From the NCBI GenBank assembly GCA_023101885.1, contig JALPQD010000394.1, positions 496,001 through 560,000 on the forward strand: a DNA stretch of 64,000 nt, in the 5' to 3' direction. The notes beneath the pieces were generated by a model. It did no database searches. It was not told the origin of the DNA and saw only the letters and a list, made by a program, of their open reading frames with translations. Origin of the DNA: Typhlomys cinereus (taxonomy: Eukaryota; Chordata; Mammalia; Rodentia; Platacanthomyidae). Both the position numbers and the translations under genes were made by a program. Positions 34,726 through 46,787 of this stretch are shown piece after piece (within the stretch, counting starts at the first letter, position 1; each line of letters starts with the position of its first letter).

Positions 34726-35060
34726 TATAGTTAAAAGATACATTAGGGAATTGGAGACATGGGAGGTAAGAGAAGAGAAAGAAACTGCATCTGCATTGAT
34801 ATAGCAAAGACATTTTTGCATCATTATTTCATCAATTATGTATTCAATTTATAGTATACAGTTCATTGTATACTATAAATAATGACATAGAATATTGAAA
34901 ACCTGATGATGTCCTTTTGTAAATAAATAGAAAATGCAATTAATCTTTGATGTGATTATATGCAATGTATTCCAGACACAAAAAGACAAATAACACAACT
35001 TATATTTTCATTTGCAAAAACCAAATAAGAAGCAGAAATTACAGAAAGAATAAACACTAA
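34726..35060 (+). other. AT-rich unique sequence
   Basis: No gene or repeat recognised. It ends where the 5' UTR of the next LINE-1 begins. Confidence 0.45.
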
Positions 35061-35076
35061 GAATTGTCTACTTTCT

Positions 35077-35450
35077 GCCCCAGATGCTGATGCAGGCAGA
35101 CTCCCTGCTCCTCAGGCAAGGCCCCTAGACCACACCCCAGGCCCTAGGTAATCTTCACAGCTCATTAGTAGGCAGACTGCCTTCCTGGCACTGGGGAAGG
35201 CCCCTAGGCCATGTCCCAGGTCCCAAGTGATCTGCACACCCCATTAGCCCCTCTGCATGTCTGCCCCAGATCCTGACCCAGGTGTACACCCTACTCCTCA
35301 GGTAAGGGCCCTAGACTACACCCCAGGCTCCAGGTCATCTGCACGCTCTGCTACCCACTCTGCCTTTCTACCCTGGAACCGTACCAGGGAGCACACTCTG
35401 CTACTCAGAATTCAACAGTGTCCAGAGAAAATCCAAACAAAGCTCTAGGG
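35077..35450 (+). repeat. LINE-1 5' UTR repeats
   Basis: CTGCCCCAGATGCTG and CTGCCCCAGATCCTG occur about 187 bases apart. A half-way related block (AGACTGCCTTCCTGGCACTG) and a further partial copy near 35.36 kb lie around them. Each is followed by a CTAG-CC(A/C)(C/T)-CCCAGG phrase. This looks like a decayed version of the tandem promoter monomers that are much clearer at 44.6 kb. Confidence 0.6.
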
Positions 35451-35824
35451 GACAAACACCATTCATCTGATGTCCCCTAAAATCATCCCATCACACGGGA
35501 GAATTAGTTATTTTAATTTAACATTTCCATATAGCCACCCCAAAACCCATATAACTTTAAGGTATATACCACTCACCTTCACATATCACCAAGGAAGTAA
35601 ATCCAAAAGTAAATTACGATACTAATCTACATTCCCTGTCTAATAAACCTGAATTAATTGATGTACTAACAGTTCAATAGCCTCCTTTAGGAAATAACAA
35701 CACCAGACAAGTGTATCCAACCCCAAGGCAAACACTAGCAATAACTGCTGAAGTGTATTAAAACTGTCCAGTTCAGTCAAAAACACACAGAAACAAAAAG
35801 AAGGTCATAAGAGATAAAAGAAAA

Positions 35825-37310
35825 ATGCCCAGGTCACAGTGCAAATCCATGAGAAACAAAAACCAAGACAACAAATATGCTACGAAAAAAATAAAACCCA
35901 TAATGATAGAATCCAACCAGAAGAAACTCGCAGAAAATAGCCAAAAAAGCCATACTCAAGATAATGATTTTCAATGGCTGATCTTTACTATGATCACTAC
36001 TATGAAAGAGGAAATCCAGGAGGAGTTAAATAACTGCATCAACCACTTTGAACAGGATAACAACAGACACTTGGAGGAGATGAGAAAAGTAGTTGAAGAG
36101 ACAAAAATAGGCATACATCAGTTAAAACAATCCCAAGCAGAGTTTAAACTTGAATTAAAAAACATGGTATCTTTAACCCAGAACTCACTAGAGATCTTAT
36201 TAACAGAACTATGGAAGCATAAAACAGAATATCAGATCCTGAAGACAAACTCAAACTAACCAATTCAACCGAAGAGGTGGTTAAAGCCAAAAAGATACTT
36301 GAGAGGAATATTCAAGAGTTATGGGACAACTTGAAGAAACTTAACATGCGCATTCATGGAATACCAGGAAAAGAATCCCAAAATACCACACCTGAGGAAA
36401 ATTTTCAAATTAACATAAATGAAAACTTTCCACATCTAAAGAAAGAGAGGCTTATTCAAATGCAGGAGGCATTCTGCACTCAAAACAGGTATGACCAAAA
36501 TAGAAACTCGCCATGGAAAATAATAGTCAAAACACTACACATATAAGAGAAAGAGAATGTGCTGAGAGCTTCAAGAGAAAAAAAAAGTCACTTTTTTTCT
36601 TTCCTCCCTCCACCCACCCACCCCCCTGTGTCCCCCTCCCCACCCCTCTCCCTCCCCATACCCCAGTGCCTCCCCTGCCCATCCCCGGAGCATCCTTTAA
36701 TGTGCATGCCAGACTCTCCTCTGGGTCCTCCTCTCCGATGAGGTGCAAGGACTCAGTGGCATTTCCCAGAACGCTTTCCTGTGTTCCCTTTAAACATAGG
36801 AACACTACTGTGGCTGTCAATACCTTGCAGCCAAGGATCCTAGTGCCTTTAGCAAATGCTAGACTTTGTGGGGTCAATAGTGTGTTGGACATTGTGCAGG
36901 GCATGCAAAGTCCAAATATGATTGCTTTGGCCCTAACTTATATGGAGTATCTTGCATATCACTACTCCTCCCATCTTTGTGCTCTTACAATCTTACCACC
37001 CCCTCTTCTGCAAATTTCCCTGAGCTTCAGGATGGGGAGAGATTAGGCTGGGCTAGTTCCAAGTGGTTGATATAGAGTCTCTGATGTTCTGGATTATGGT
37101 TTGTTGATTTTTTTTCTTCTGCCTAAACAAGTCACTTTTAAAGGTAAATCTATTAAAATAACAAATGACTTTTCAATGGAAACAGTAAAAGCCAGAAGAT
37201 CTTGGAGAGACATATTTCACATATTGAGTGAACACAAATGTTAACCCAGGCTGACATACCCAGCAAAACTATCAGTCATGATCAAGGGTGAAGGAAAAGT
37301 TTCCAGCACA
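35825..37310 (+). pseudogene. LINE-1 ORF1, broken and interrupted
   Basis: It starts MPRSQCKSMRNKNQ and continues through coiled-coil text to about 36.26 kb. After a frame change and a stop near 36.26 kb it resumes with VKAKKILERNIQELWDN and the RRM-like NMRIHGIPGKES, then a stop near 36.54 kb. The nested minus-strand insertion cuts it within the SHFKGK region, and the C-terminal domain text continues after 37.13 kb. It is not functional. It supplies the authentic N-terminus that is missing from the 21.4 kb copy. Confidence 0.85.
36596..37128 (-). mobile_element. Nested LINE-1 3' UTR insertion in ORF1
   Basis: On the minus strand this is a LINE-1 3' UTR only: CTAATCTCTCCCCATCCTGA, the purine tract, and poly(A), seen as poly(T) at 36.59 kb. 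AAGTCACTTTT occurs at 36585-36595 and 37129-37139. The interrupted host text reads straight through in the 21.4 kb element (CAAGTCACTTTTAAAGG), which gives an independent empty-site check. About 15 bases at its 5' end (near TTCTTCTGCCTAAAC) match neither host nor 3' UTR. Confidence 0.9.
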
Positions 37311-37480
37311 AAGACATCTTAAAGGCTTGCATGACCAAAAAAACAAGCCTTCAAAAAATGCTAGAAAAGAACCCAAGTTTAAAGGAAAGAACAAGCATAT
37401 CCAGAAAGACAGAAGAAAAGTATAATACCACCACTTACAAGCTAAAATAATACACTTATGAAAGCCATTGAACACAAAAA

Positions 37481-40400
37481 ATGTCAGGAATGAAAACTAA
37501 TTTCTCCATTATAACACTAAAAGTTAATGGAATTAACTCACCAATCAAAAGACACAGATTACAAATGTGGATTAGAAATCACAACCCACCCATCTCTTGC
37601 CTTCAAGAAACACATCTTACCACAAAAGATATTCATTATAAAAGTAAAAGGCTGGTCAAAAATTCTTTAAGCTAATGGAACCATGAAACAAGCAGGGGTA
37701 GCAATTATGCTACCTGACAAGCTGGACTTCAAACCAAAAAAAAATCATAAGAGATAAAGAAGGATACTACATTTTAGTCACAGGTACAATTCACCAGGAA
37801 GACTTCACAGTACGGAACATATAAACACCTAATATGGGCTTCTCCACATTCATCAAGCAAACACTACAATGTCTAAAAGAAGAAATCAATCCCAAATTCA
37901 TAATACTCAGGGATTTCAGTATTTCACTCCCAATATGGGATAGATCAACAGGTCAAAAACTTGACAGAGACACATTGGGATTAAATCAAACCTTTACTGA
38001 AATGGACTTACAAATCTCCATAAGAGCACATATTGGATGACAAAATGAATCGCCACATATACAGGACAATTAAAATTCTAGCCTGTGCCCTATCAGATCA
38101 CGATGGTCTAAAGCTTGACATCCACAACACAACAAATTACAGAAAATACACTAACTCTTGGAAACTAAACACTACGATGCTGAATGAGAATTGGGTTCAG
38201 GAAGATATTCAAAAAGAAATTTAAGACTTCCTAGAAGTGAATGATAATGAAAATGCAACATATTAAAATCTCTGGGACACAATGAATGCTGTCCTAAGAA
38301 GTAAGTTTATAGCTCTTAATGCCTATATCAAAAAATGGACACATCACAAATAAATAACTTAACAATGCAGCTTAACGCTATAGAGACACAAGAGCAATCC
38401 AATCCCAAAAGCAGTAGAGGAGAGGAGATTAGTAAAATCAGGGGAGAAATATCTGAAATTGAGATAAAAGAAACAATGCAAAGAATCAACCAGTATGAAA
38501 GCTGGTTCACTGAAAAAATAAATAAGATTGATATACCTGTAGCTAAATTAACTGCAATCAAGAGAGAGAAAACCACAATTAACAAAATTAGAAATAAAAA
38601 TGAAGTTATCAGAACTGATACCCAAGAAATTTAAAGAATTATAAGGTCATATTCCAAAAACTTATACTCTATGAAATTTGATAACACAAAAGAAATGGAT
38701 GAATTCCTGAGTAAACACATCTTACCTAACTTGAATCAGGAAGTTTGGAATTATGTAAATAGTCCTATAACACATGAGGAAATCGATGAAGTAATCTCAA
38801 ATCTTCTCACCAAAAAATGTCCTGGGCCAGACGGATTCAGCACAGAATTCTACCAGACAGTTAAGGAACAAATAACACCAATACTTCTTAAACTGTTCCA
38901 TCAAATTGTGACGGAAGGAACACTGCTGAATTCTTTCTGTAAAGCTGCAATAACACTAATCCCAAAACCTAATAAAGATACTCTTGAAAAAGAAAATCAT
39001 AGGCCAATATCTTTGATGAACACATATAAAAAATCTCAACAAAATCTTAGCAAATTGGATTCAAAAACATATCAGAAAGATCATTCAATGTGATCATATA
39101 GGCTTTACCCAGGCACACAAGGTTGATTCAACATATGCAAATCAATAAATGTAATCCATCATGTAAGCCAATCCAAAGTCCAAGACCACATGATAGTCTT
39201 GATAGATGCAGAAAAACCTTTTGACAAGTTCCAATATCCTTTTATGATTAAAACTATTGAGAAAGATGGATGAAAGGAACCTTTATCAATATAATAAAAG
39301 CTGTAAACAACAAGCCAACAACAAAGATTATATTCAATGGGGAAAAACTTGAAGCATTCCCACTTTGATCGGGAACTAGACAAGGCTGTCCAGTCTCACC
39401 ACTTCTAATTTAACATTGTACTTGATGTTTTAGCTGGAGCCATAAGACAAGAGAGCAAGATAAAGGGATTCAAATCAGCAAGGAAGAAGTCAAGATATCT
39501 CTACCTGCAGATGCCATGATCGTATACCTAAGTGATCCTAAAAACTACCCCAGGAAACTCCTGGAACTAATACAGAAGTTCAGAAGGGTGGCAGGTTACA
39601 AAATCAATGGCCTTCCTATACACTTTGCTATAAATCTAACCAAAGAAGTGAGAACCCTTATAATAAAAACCTTAAAACCTTAAAGAAAGAAATTACAGAA
39701 GACACCAAAAGGTGGAAAGACCTCCCATGCTCCTGGATTGGCAGAATCAACATCATCAAAATGACCATCCTTCCAAAAGAAATGTACAGATTCAATGCTA
39801 TACCAATAAAAATCTCCAAGCAATACTTTAAAGAAATTGACCAATCTCAAAATTCATCTGGAGGCACAAAAGGCCCAGGATAGCAAGCACAATCCTGAGT
39901 AACAAAAACTCTTCTGGAGGTATCACCATACAAGACCTTAATCTATACTTCAAATCCATAGAAATAAAAACCACCTCTTACTGGCTCCAAAATAGACATG
40001 TATATCAATGGATAAGGGTTGAAGACCCAGATATTCACCCACACAAATACAGCCATTTATCTTTGACAAAGGGGCCCAAAAATTCAATGGAAAAAGAACA
40101 GCATCTTCAACAAATGGTGCTGGCAAAACTGCTTGTCAACATGCAGAAGATTAAAACTGGACTGGTACTTGTCACCATGAACAAAAATTAATTTCACATG
40201 GACCAAGGACCTCAATATTAGGCCAGAGAATATAAAACCCTAGTTGAAAGGGTAGGGAACTCCCTCGAGCTGATTGGGCTAGGCCAAGAGTTCCTAAACA
40301 GAAATCCAATAGCACAGTCACTAGAACCAACACTCAATAAATGGGGTCTTATGAAATACAAGAGATTCTGCTCAGATAAAGAGATTGTAAATCCAGCAAA

Positions 40401-41132
40401 AATGCTATCCACAGAATGAGAGAATATCTTCGCTAGCCACATATCTGATAGAGCTCTACCATTCAGAATGCACAAAGTACTTGAAAAACTGAACACAAAG
40501 AGATAAATGGCCTAATTAATAAATGGGCTTGGGAATGCAAAAGAAACTCTTCCAGGGACGAAATTGAAATGTCTAACAAATATCTTACAAACTGCTCCAC
40601 CTCCTTAGCCTTCAGAGAAATGCAAATCAAATCTTCCCTGAGATATCATCCTACCCTGGTTAAGATAGCAAAATTCCACAATACAAACAATACCCAATTC
40701 TGGAGAGGATGTGGAGAGAAGAGAACTCTATTACATTGCTAGTGAGAATGACGGCTTATACAACCACTCTGGTGATCAGTTTGGCGATTTCTAAATGCCA
40801 TATGAAATGGCATATGACCTTACTATACCACTTCTGGGAATAATCCCCCATAATGCAAAAGTTCAGTGCATTGACAAAACCTTGTTCATTGTAGCACTAT
40901 TCCCAATAGCAAAATCATGGAATCAAACCAATCCCCAACAGTTGAGGAATGGATAACGAAAGTGTGGTTTGTTTATGCAATGGAATACTACTCAGCTATC
41001 AAAAAAAAAGAATTACTGAAATTTCCAGGAAATAAATGGAATTAGAAAAAATTGCATTAAGTAAATTATCCCAGACATAGAAAATTTGACACTGTATGTA
41101 CTCCCTAATAGGTGGATCCTTGTACAAAACCC
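37481..41132 (+). pseudogene. LINE-1 ORF2, heavily degraded
   Basis: It starts MSGMKTNFSIITLKVNGINS (endonuclease) and ends near a LIGGS-like GGATCCTTG in which the stop codon itself is mutated. Identifiable pieces are endonuclease text to 38.2 kb, a thumb/linker region at 38.3-38.6 kb, [15 protein letters not shown] near 38.8 kb, a mutated first catalytic region near 39.2 kb, a decayed FADD region (CTACCTGCAGATGCC) near 39.5 kb, and the C-terminal cysteine-rich text near 40.7 kb. There are many frameshifts. Confidence 0.87.
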
Positions 41133-42145
41133 ACTTAATGACATATTCAAACATAAATCTCTGTAATAATTACTGTAACCCAAAGATTATATACAGGAGG
41201 GAAGGTTAAGGAGGACCTCTCAAGAAAAAAGGAGAGATGTGTTCATGCTTCAGTAGAAAAAATAGGTCACGGTTGCACATTAGTAGTGAAACATCTGGTT
41301 TAAACTCACTCTCACTTCCCTTCCTAGTCACCTGTGACTGTAAAGGTTTGATCTCACCAATCAGGGAGGGTATAGGGACTAGCAGATAGATGGTAACTAT
41401 CTTGCAAATAAGATACTGACTTTGGTATCCTACTCCTATTCCATCTACCTTTCATTCTCCTCTTATATTAAGATCTTCATATAAACAGCCTTTTATCTTA
41501 GGTGATCTTCAATACCGATCAGGATGGAGCCAAGGGCAGTGCAAGAAAAGCAAAACTGAAAACAGCAACAAACCATAATTCAGAACATGTACATTAATCA
41601 CTTGGAACCAGACCAACCAAATTGTTCCCCATCCTAAAACTCAGGGAACCTTTCAGAAGAACAAGCATCAAGATTGTAAGAGCCTAAAGATGGGAAGGGC
41701 CAACAATATGCAAGATACTCCACATAAGTTAAGGCTACAGTAGCCATAATCAGACTTTGCATGGCCTGCACAATGGCTGACATTTCAATGACCCCCCAAA
41801 GTCTATCATGGATCCCTGCTAGTAGGATCCTTAGAGGCAAGGGATTAACAGCCATAATAGAGTTCCCATACATGGGGAACCCAAAAAAGGCCTCCGGGGT
41901 ATGCCACTGAGTCCTTACCCCTCACTGGGGTGGGGGACACAGAGGGAGGTTTGACATTCACACATAATGATGCTCCAGGTGATGGGAGGGGAAAGAGGGA
42001 GGAACTAGGAGAAGGGGAAGATGGGAGGGGGGTGAAAGGAAGGGGAAAATGGGGGAGAGAGTGGAAGGGGGGCTGTGGAAAGGTGGAAGGAGGGAGAGGA
42101 CTTGTTACCTATTGAGTTTGTATGATAGGGGAAAAAATACAATGT

Positions 42146-42890
42146 GGGAGAAAAAAATCTTATATAAAGAATTGATTATAGGGTTTACAGTGGTGTAAGG
42201 AAGTATGATGAACATAATAAGTGAGAACATATGGATAAAGTATGTGAATGCTATTATGAATTCTCATCAGCAGGTAAAACCAACACATGGTACAACAATG
42301 AAAAGCAATATTGTTCATGAGAATATCAGTGGACAAAGCTAAAGGTGAAACTATATCTTTATTAATTGAATTTGGGGATATCATAATTGTTTCTTCAGAC
42401 AAGAAAATTCTATGATTAATTTGATAGCTTGAATAAAATCTAGGAATAGTAATATCTTATTTTTCTGTGTCAAATATGTTTTAAAATCTTATAGAATATA
42501 GTTGGATTTGGTGACCTATATCAATTAACATTTTCACCTGGAATTGATGAGATCAAGAAAAAAATGAACCCTTTGGAGATAAACATCAGCATACTATTGA
42601 AGATTAACCCATAAACATTTCTCAGCATTTACTCTTGGTGAGTAAGTAGTGGTGGAAATATAGAAGGTGAGGATATAAAAATATTCATGAATATTTTATA
42701 ATAGGATACACAACAAACAAGATGCTAAATAGACAATGTTTTGTAAATTAAATGAACATGATTTTTCTCATATTATTGGGAGAAATATTTTTGAAGACAA
42801 ATGTCAAATGAATTCAGAAAACTTAATAGAATACTTACCTGCAAACTATCACTTGAAAATGGATGGAATTAATATTTTAATAATTTATTC
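42146..42890 (+). other. AT-rich unique sequence
   Basis: Non-coding host sequence between two LINE-1 clusters. No feature is recognised beyond short open frames expected by chance. Confidence 0.5.
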
Positions 42891-44215
42891 ATTTATTTAT
42901 TTCTGCTCATACAAACTTAATAGGTACACCGGTCCCCTCCCTCCCTCCATACCTCCCTGGACCCCCTAACTCTCTCCCCCCTTTTCCTCTTCCTTTCCCT
43001 CCCTATCTCCCAGTGCCTCCTCCCCCCCATCCCTGGAGCGTCCTTTAATGTGTATGTCAAACTTTCCTCTGGGCCATCCTCTCTGATGAGGTGTAAGGAT
43101 TCAGTGGCATTTTCTAGAACTCTTTCCTGTGTTCCCCATAAGTATAGGAACACTATTGTGTCTGTTAATCCCTAGCTTTTAAGCATCCTAGTGCCTTTAG
43201 TCCATGCTAGACTTCAAGGAGTCAAGAATGTGTTGATCATTGCAGAGGTCATGAAAAGTCCTATTATGATTGCTTCAGACCTAACTTGCCTGGAGTATCT
43301 TGCATATCATTACTCCTCCCCATCGTTGTGCTCTTACAATCTTACCTCCCCCATTTCTGCAAATTTCCCTGAGCTTCAGGATGGGGAGAGATTAGACTAG
43401 CCTGGTTCCAGGTGGTTGATATAAAGTCTCTGATGTTCTGAACTTCAGAGACTCTATATCGATCACATAGAACTAGGACAGCCTAATCTCTCCCCATCCT
43501 GGAGCTCAGGGACATTTGCGGAAGAGGGGCAGTAAGACTGTAAGAGCAAAAGGATGGGAGGAGTAACAATTTGCAAGATTCTCAACAATAGTTGGGGCCA
43601 AAGCAATCATAATGGGACTTTGCATGCCCTGCACAATGTCCAGTGCACTGTTGCCCTCATAAAGTCTAGCATCTGTTAAGGGCACAGAGATCCCTGGAGG
43701 CAAGGGATTGACAGCCATAGTAGTGATCCTATGCTTAAGGGGAACAAGAGAAAGGGCTTATGGAAATGCCACTGGGTCCTTATATGTCATCGGAGAGGAG
43801 GACCCAGTGGAGAGTTAGGCGTACACAATAAAGGACTCTCTGGGAATTGGGGGGGAGGCACTGAGGGATGGGGAGGGAGAGGAGGGGGAGGAGGGGGTTC
43901 GGGGGGAGGAGGGGGGAGGGAGGGAACTGGTAAAAAATTTTAAAATGTATAATTAAATTTTTAATAAAAAAAATAAATAAAGTCTCTGATGTTCTGAATT
44001 ATGGTTTGTTGATTTTTTTTTTTTTAGGTTCCCTGCTCCTGCAATGCCCTTGGCTCCATCCTGATGGGTACTGGATGTCACCACCTGGCCAGAGATAAAA
44101 AGCTGTTAAATTAGAGTCTTATTATAAGAGTAGATTCAAAGGTAGATGGAATAAAAGTAGGAGACCATGGTGGGGGGGGTCAGTCTCCCATTTGCACAAT
44201 GGTTACTTTCTTTTT
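42891..44215 (-). mobile_element. LINE-1 3' UTR (minus) split by a plus-strand LINE-1
   Basis: On the minus strand it runs from about 44.21 kb (CCATTTTGCAAATGG-like text) through the 3' UTR to the purine tract and an ATTTATTTATTTCTG start in plus orientation (the A-tail). The middle is interrupted by a plus-strand insertion. Removing that insertion restores the normal 3' UTR text GATGTTCTGAATTATGGTTTG seen at 37.08 kb. Confidence 0.85.
43443..43978 (+). mobile_element. LINE-1 3' UTR insertion, inverted relative to its target
   Basis: A young-subfamily 3' UTR (nearly identical to 0.70-1.20 kb and 26.75-27.25 kb) was inserted into an older 3' UTR of opposite orientation. AAAGTCTCTGATGTTCTGAA occurs at 43423-43442 and 43979-43998, a 20-bp target-site duplication (its outer A residues could belong to the tail). 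The inserted copy begins CTTCAGAGACTCTATATC, the reverse complement of the host text just before it, so the junction is palindromic. Confidence 0.9.
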
Positions 44216-44386
44216 TTTTATTTTTTTATTATTATTTATTCAATTGTGCATGTGTGCATATGTGCGTATGTATGTGTGTATGTGTGTGTGTAGAACCACA
44301 GACGAATCGGGAACCACCATGGACGCCTCCACCTCCTTCTGCCCTGGGATTCACAGGCTTCGCCCTAACAGGACCAGAAGCAAAGT
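44216..44386 (-). mobile_element. 5'-truncated B2-like SINE
   Basis: Read on the minus strand, the GC-rich body (starting in CTTCTGGTCCTGTTAGGGC), the GTAGAACC-complement region, a CA run and an AATAAATAATAATAAA tail are present, but the tRNA-like head with the Pol III boxes is absent. It lies against the LINE-1 3' UTR to its left. No clean target-site duplication was found. Confidence 0.8.
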
Positions 44387-44580
44387 CCAAAATTAAAAAC
44401 AATGGTAAATTAAATACTGAAACATTCATGAAGTTTCAAACCAGTTAAAGTGACATTATGATAGTTATCTCTTAGATAGAAAAACTAGGCATATACAATT
44501 ATTTTTTCAATGTATACAGAACAGCTATTTAAAAATGTGGAACTTAAACTAAAGGCTTGCTTTAAAAAGGACTCACATGG

Positions 44581-45200
44581 CCACCTACCTGCCCGCCCCG
44601 GATGCTCCCAGTCACCATGCATCTCAGATAACCCCCACCAGTCCGTCCCAGCACCTCCTGCCGGCCAGCCTGAGCAGCATCCAAACCGCAGGGGGTTGGC
44701 TGGACCTCTAGGCCACTCCCCGGGTCCAGGGGAAGTGCGCAGCCAGCGCACAACCAGCCCTTTTGCTGATCCACCTGCCCGCCAGCCCCGGATGCTGCCG
44801 GTCACCCTGCATCTCATGTAACTCCCACCAACCCATCCCAGCTCCTCTCGCAGGCCAGCCTGAGCAACATCCAGCCTTCCCAGGGTTGGCTAGAACAGTA
44901 GTCCACTCCCTGGGTCCCAGATGAAGAGCACGGCCAGGACACAAGCCCTTTTGCTGGTCCACCCACCTGCCCCAGATGCTTCTGGTCACCCTGTCTCTCA
45001 GGTAACCCCTACCAGGCCGTCCCAGCTCCTCCCGTTGGCCAGCCTGAGCAGCATCTAGCCTGCCCGGGGTTGGCTGGACCTCTAGGCTATTTCCCAGGTC
45101 CCAGGTGAAGTGTGCAACCAGTGCGCCACCAGCCCCTTTGCTGGTCCACCCACCCAGGCACCTTAGAAGCTTCAGGTCACCCTGTGTCTCAGAAAGGACA
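44581..45200 (+). repeat. Tandem 188-190 bp LINE-1 promoter monomers
   Basis: Units begin with CCACCTACC, CCACCTGCC, CCACCCACC and CCACCCACC at 44581, 44771, 44959 and 45147, giving periods of 190, 188 and 188 bases. Each contains GATGCTnC-type text, AGCCTGAGCAGCATCC or a close variant, GGGTTGGCTGGACC and GCCCnTTTGCTG. The last unit is partial. GC content is high with many CpGs. Tandem monomers act as promoters in mouse LINE-1 families; the same role is inferred here. Frames within this block on both strands are not genes. Confidence 0.85.
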
Positions 45201-45673
45201 CACTACTCCTCAAAAACCAACAGAGTCCAAAGAAAACCCAAGGAAAGCTCTAGGGAACAAACGCCACACATCTGAAGTCCTCTAAAATCATCCTATCACA
45301 TGGGAGAGATTCTTCACAGCCAGCCCAAAGATAAATAAACCCCTTTTTACCATCCTACTTCTTTCAATTATTAATCATTGTAGATTAAATTTCCATATAG
45401 TCACCCCCAAACCATATAAAACTTCAGGGACTACACCACACACCCTCACATATCATCAAGGTACTAAATCGTAAAAGAGTACTACTATACTAATATTCAC
45501 CACGTGTCTACTAAACCTGTCTTAATTGATAGACTAACAGCCTAATAGCCTCATCTAGGAAATAATAACAACAGACAAACACTAGTTATAACTGCCAGAG
45601 AGTAGTGATACCAACTAGATCAGTTCATTCTAAAACACATAGAATCTGAAAGGACTTAAGAGACAAAACAACA

Positions 45674-46611
45674 ATGCCCAAGTCAAAATGCAGAACAATG
45701 AGAAACAAAGCCCAAGAAGACAAATCTCCCACCGAAAGAAATAACCCCATAATGATAGAGTCAAACCAAAGCAAATTCATAGAAAATAGCCAAGAAAGCA
45801 AGGCCCAGGATAACGACTTTCAAAGCATGATCATTATCATGATCAATAATACGAAAGAGGAAATCCGGGAGGAATTAAATAACTGTGCCAACAACTTTGA
45901 AGAGGAACACAGCAGACAAGTGGAGGAATTGAGAAAAAGAGCTAAAGAAACAAAAATAGGCATAGAGCAGTTAAAACAGTCTCAGGCAGAGTTTAAAATT
46001 GGACTAGAGGACAAGTTATCTTCAACCCAAAACTCAACGGAGAGTCTTATCAGAGCTAACTTAGCAGAAAATAGAATTTCAGATCTTGAAGACGAAGTGG
46101 AAGTATTAACCAGCTCAATGGAAGAGGTTGTTAAAGCCAAAAATATACTTGAGAGAAATATTCAAGAGTTATGGGACACCTGAAAAAGCCTAACATGAAC
46201 ATTCATGGAATACCAGAGCAAGAATCCCAAAATACCACACCTCAGGAAATTTTTCAAATTATCATCAAGGAAAACTACCCTCATCTAAAGAATGAGAAGC
46301 CTATCCAAACACAAAAGGCATTCCGCATCCCAAACAGTTATGATCAAAATAGAAACTCAGCATGGCAAATAATAGACAAAACACTCCACATTCAAGACAA
46401 AGAAAAGGTGCTCAGAGTCTCAATGGAAAAAAAAAGTCATTTTAAAGGTAAACCTATTAAAATGATAAATGACTTCTCAATGGAAACAGTAAAAGCAAGA
46501 AGAGCTTGGAGTGATGTACATCAAGTATTAAATGAGCAAAAACGTCAACCTAGGCTGATATACTCGGCAATACTATCTGTCATGATGGAGAGAGAAAGAA
46601 AAGTTTTCTAG
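45674..46611 (+). pseudogene. LINE-1 ORF1 with one central frameshift
   Basis: It starts MPKSKCRTMRNKAQ and is open through the coiled coil to NIQELWDT. The frame then changes, within a short overlap, to a second stretch with NMNIHGIPEQES, FKGKPIKM, KARRAWSD and a C-terminal stop at 46.61 kb, earlier than in the 21.4 kb copy. Apart from one frame change and the early stop the ORF is well preserved. It would encode the RNA-packaging protein in an intact element. Confidence 0.87.
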
Positions 46612-46787
46612 CACAAAGACAACTTGAAAACTTACATGTCTAACAAACCAGGCATTCAAAAATGCTACTAATGATACTCAAGCTTGAAGAAAAAAACAAG
46701 CTTATCCAGGAGGACAGAAGGGAAATATAATACCACCAAATCATAAATGTCAAACAATACACTTACAAAAGCCACTAAACATAAAAA

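Larger units (their letters stand above)
35061..42145 (+). mobile_element. Old full-length LINE-1 with nested insertion
   Basis: All parts are in order: a CT-rich 5' UTR with imperfect repeats, ORF1, ORF2 and a 3' UTR with a GGGAGGGGAAAG purine tract, ending at a TATTGAGTTTGTATGATAGG terminus. It is riddled with frameshifts and stops. A minus-strand LINE-1 3' UTR sits inside ORF1. It is older than the 21.4 kb copy and related to the 44.6 kb copy. Confidence 0.88.

Noticed and set aside
36513..37046. 177-codon plus-strand frame
   Set aside because: It joins a broken ORF1 to the complement of a nested LINE-1 3' UTR, so the composition is accidental.
44485..44989. Several 70-110 codon frames on both strands of the promoter monomers
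   Set aside because: Repeated GC-rich monomers give overlapping frames in several phases. The repeated unit explains them without coding.
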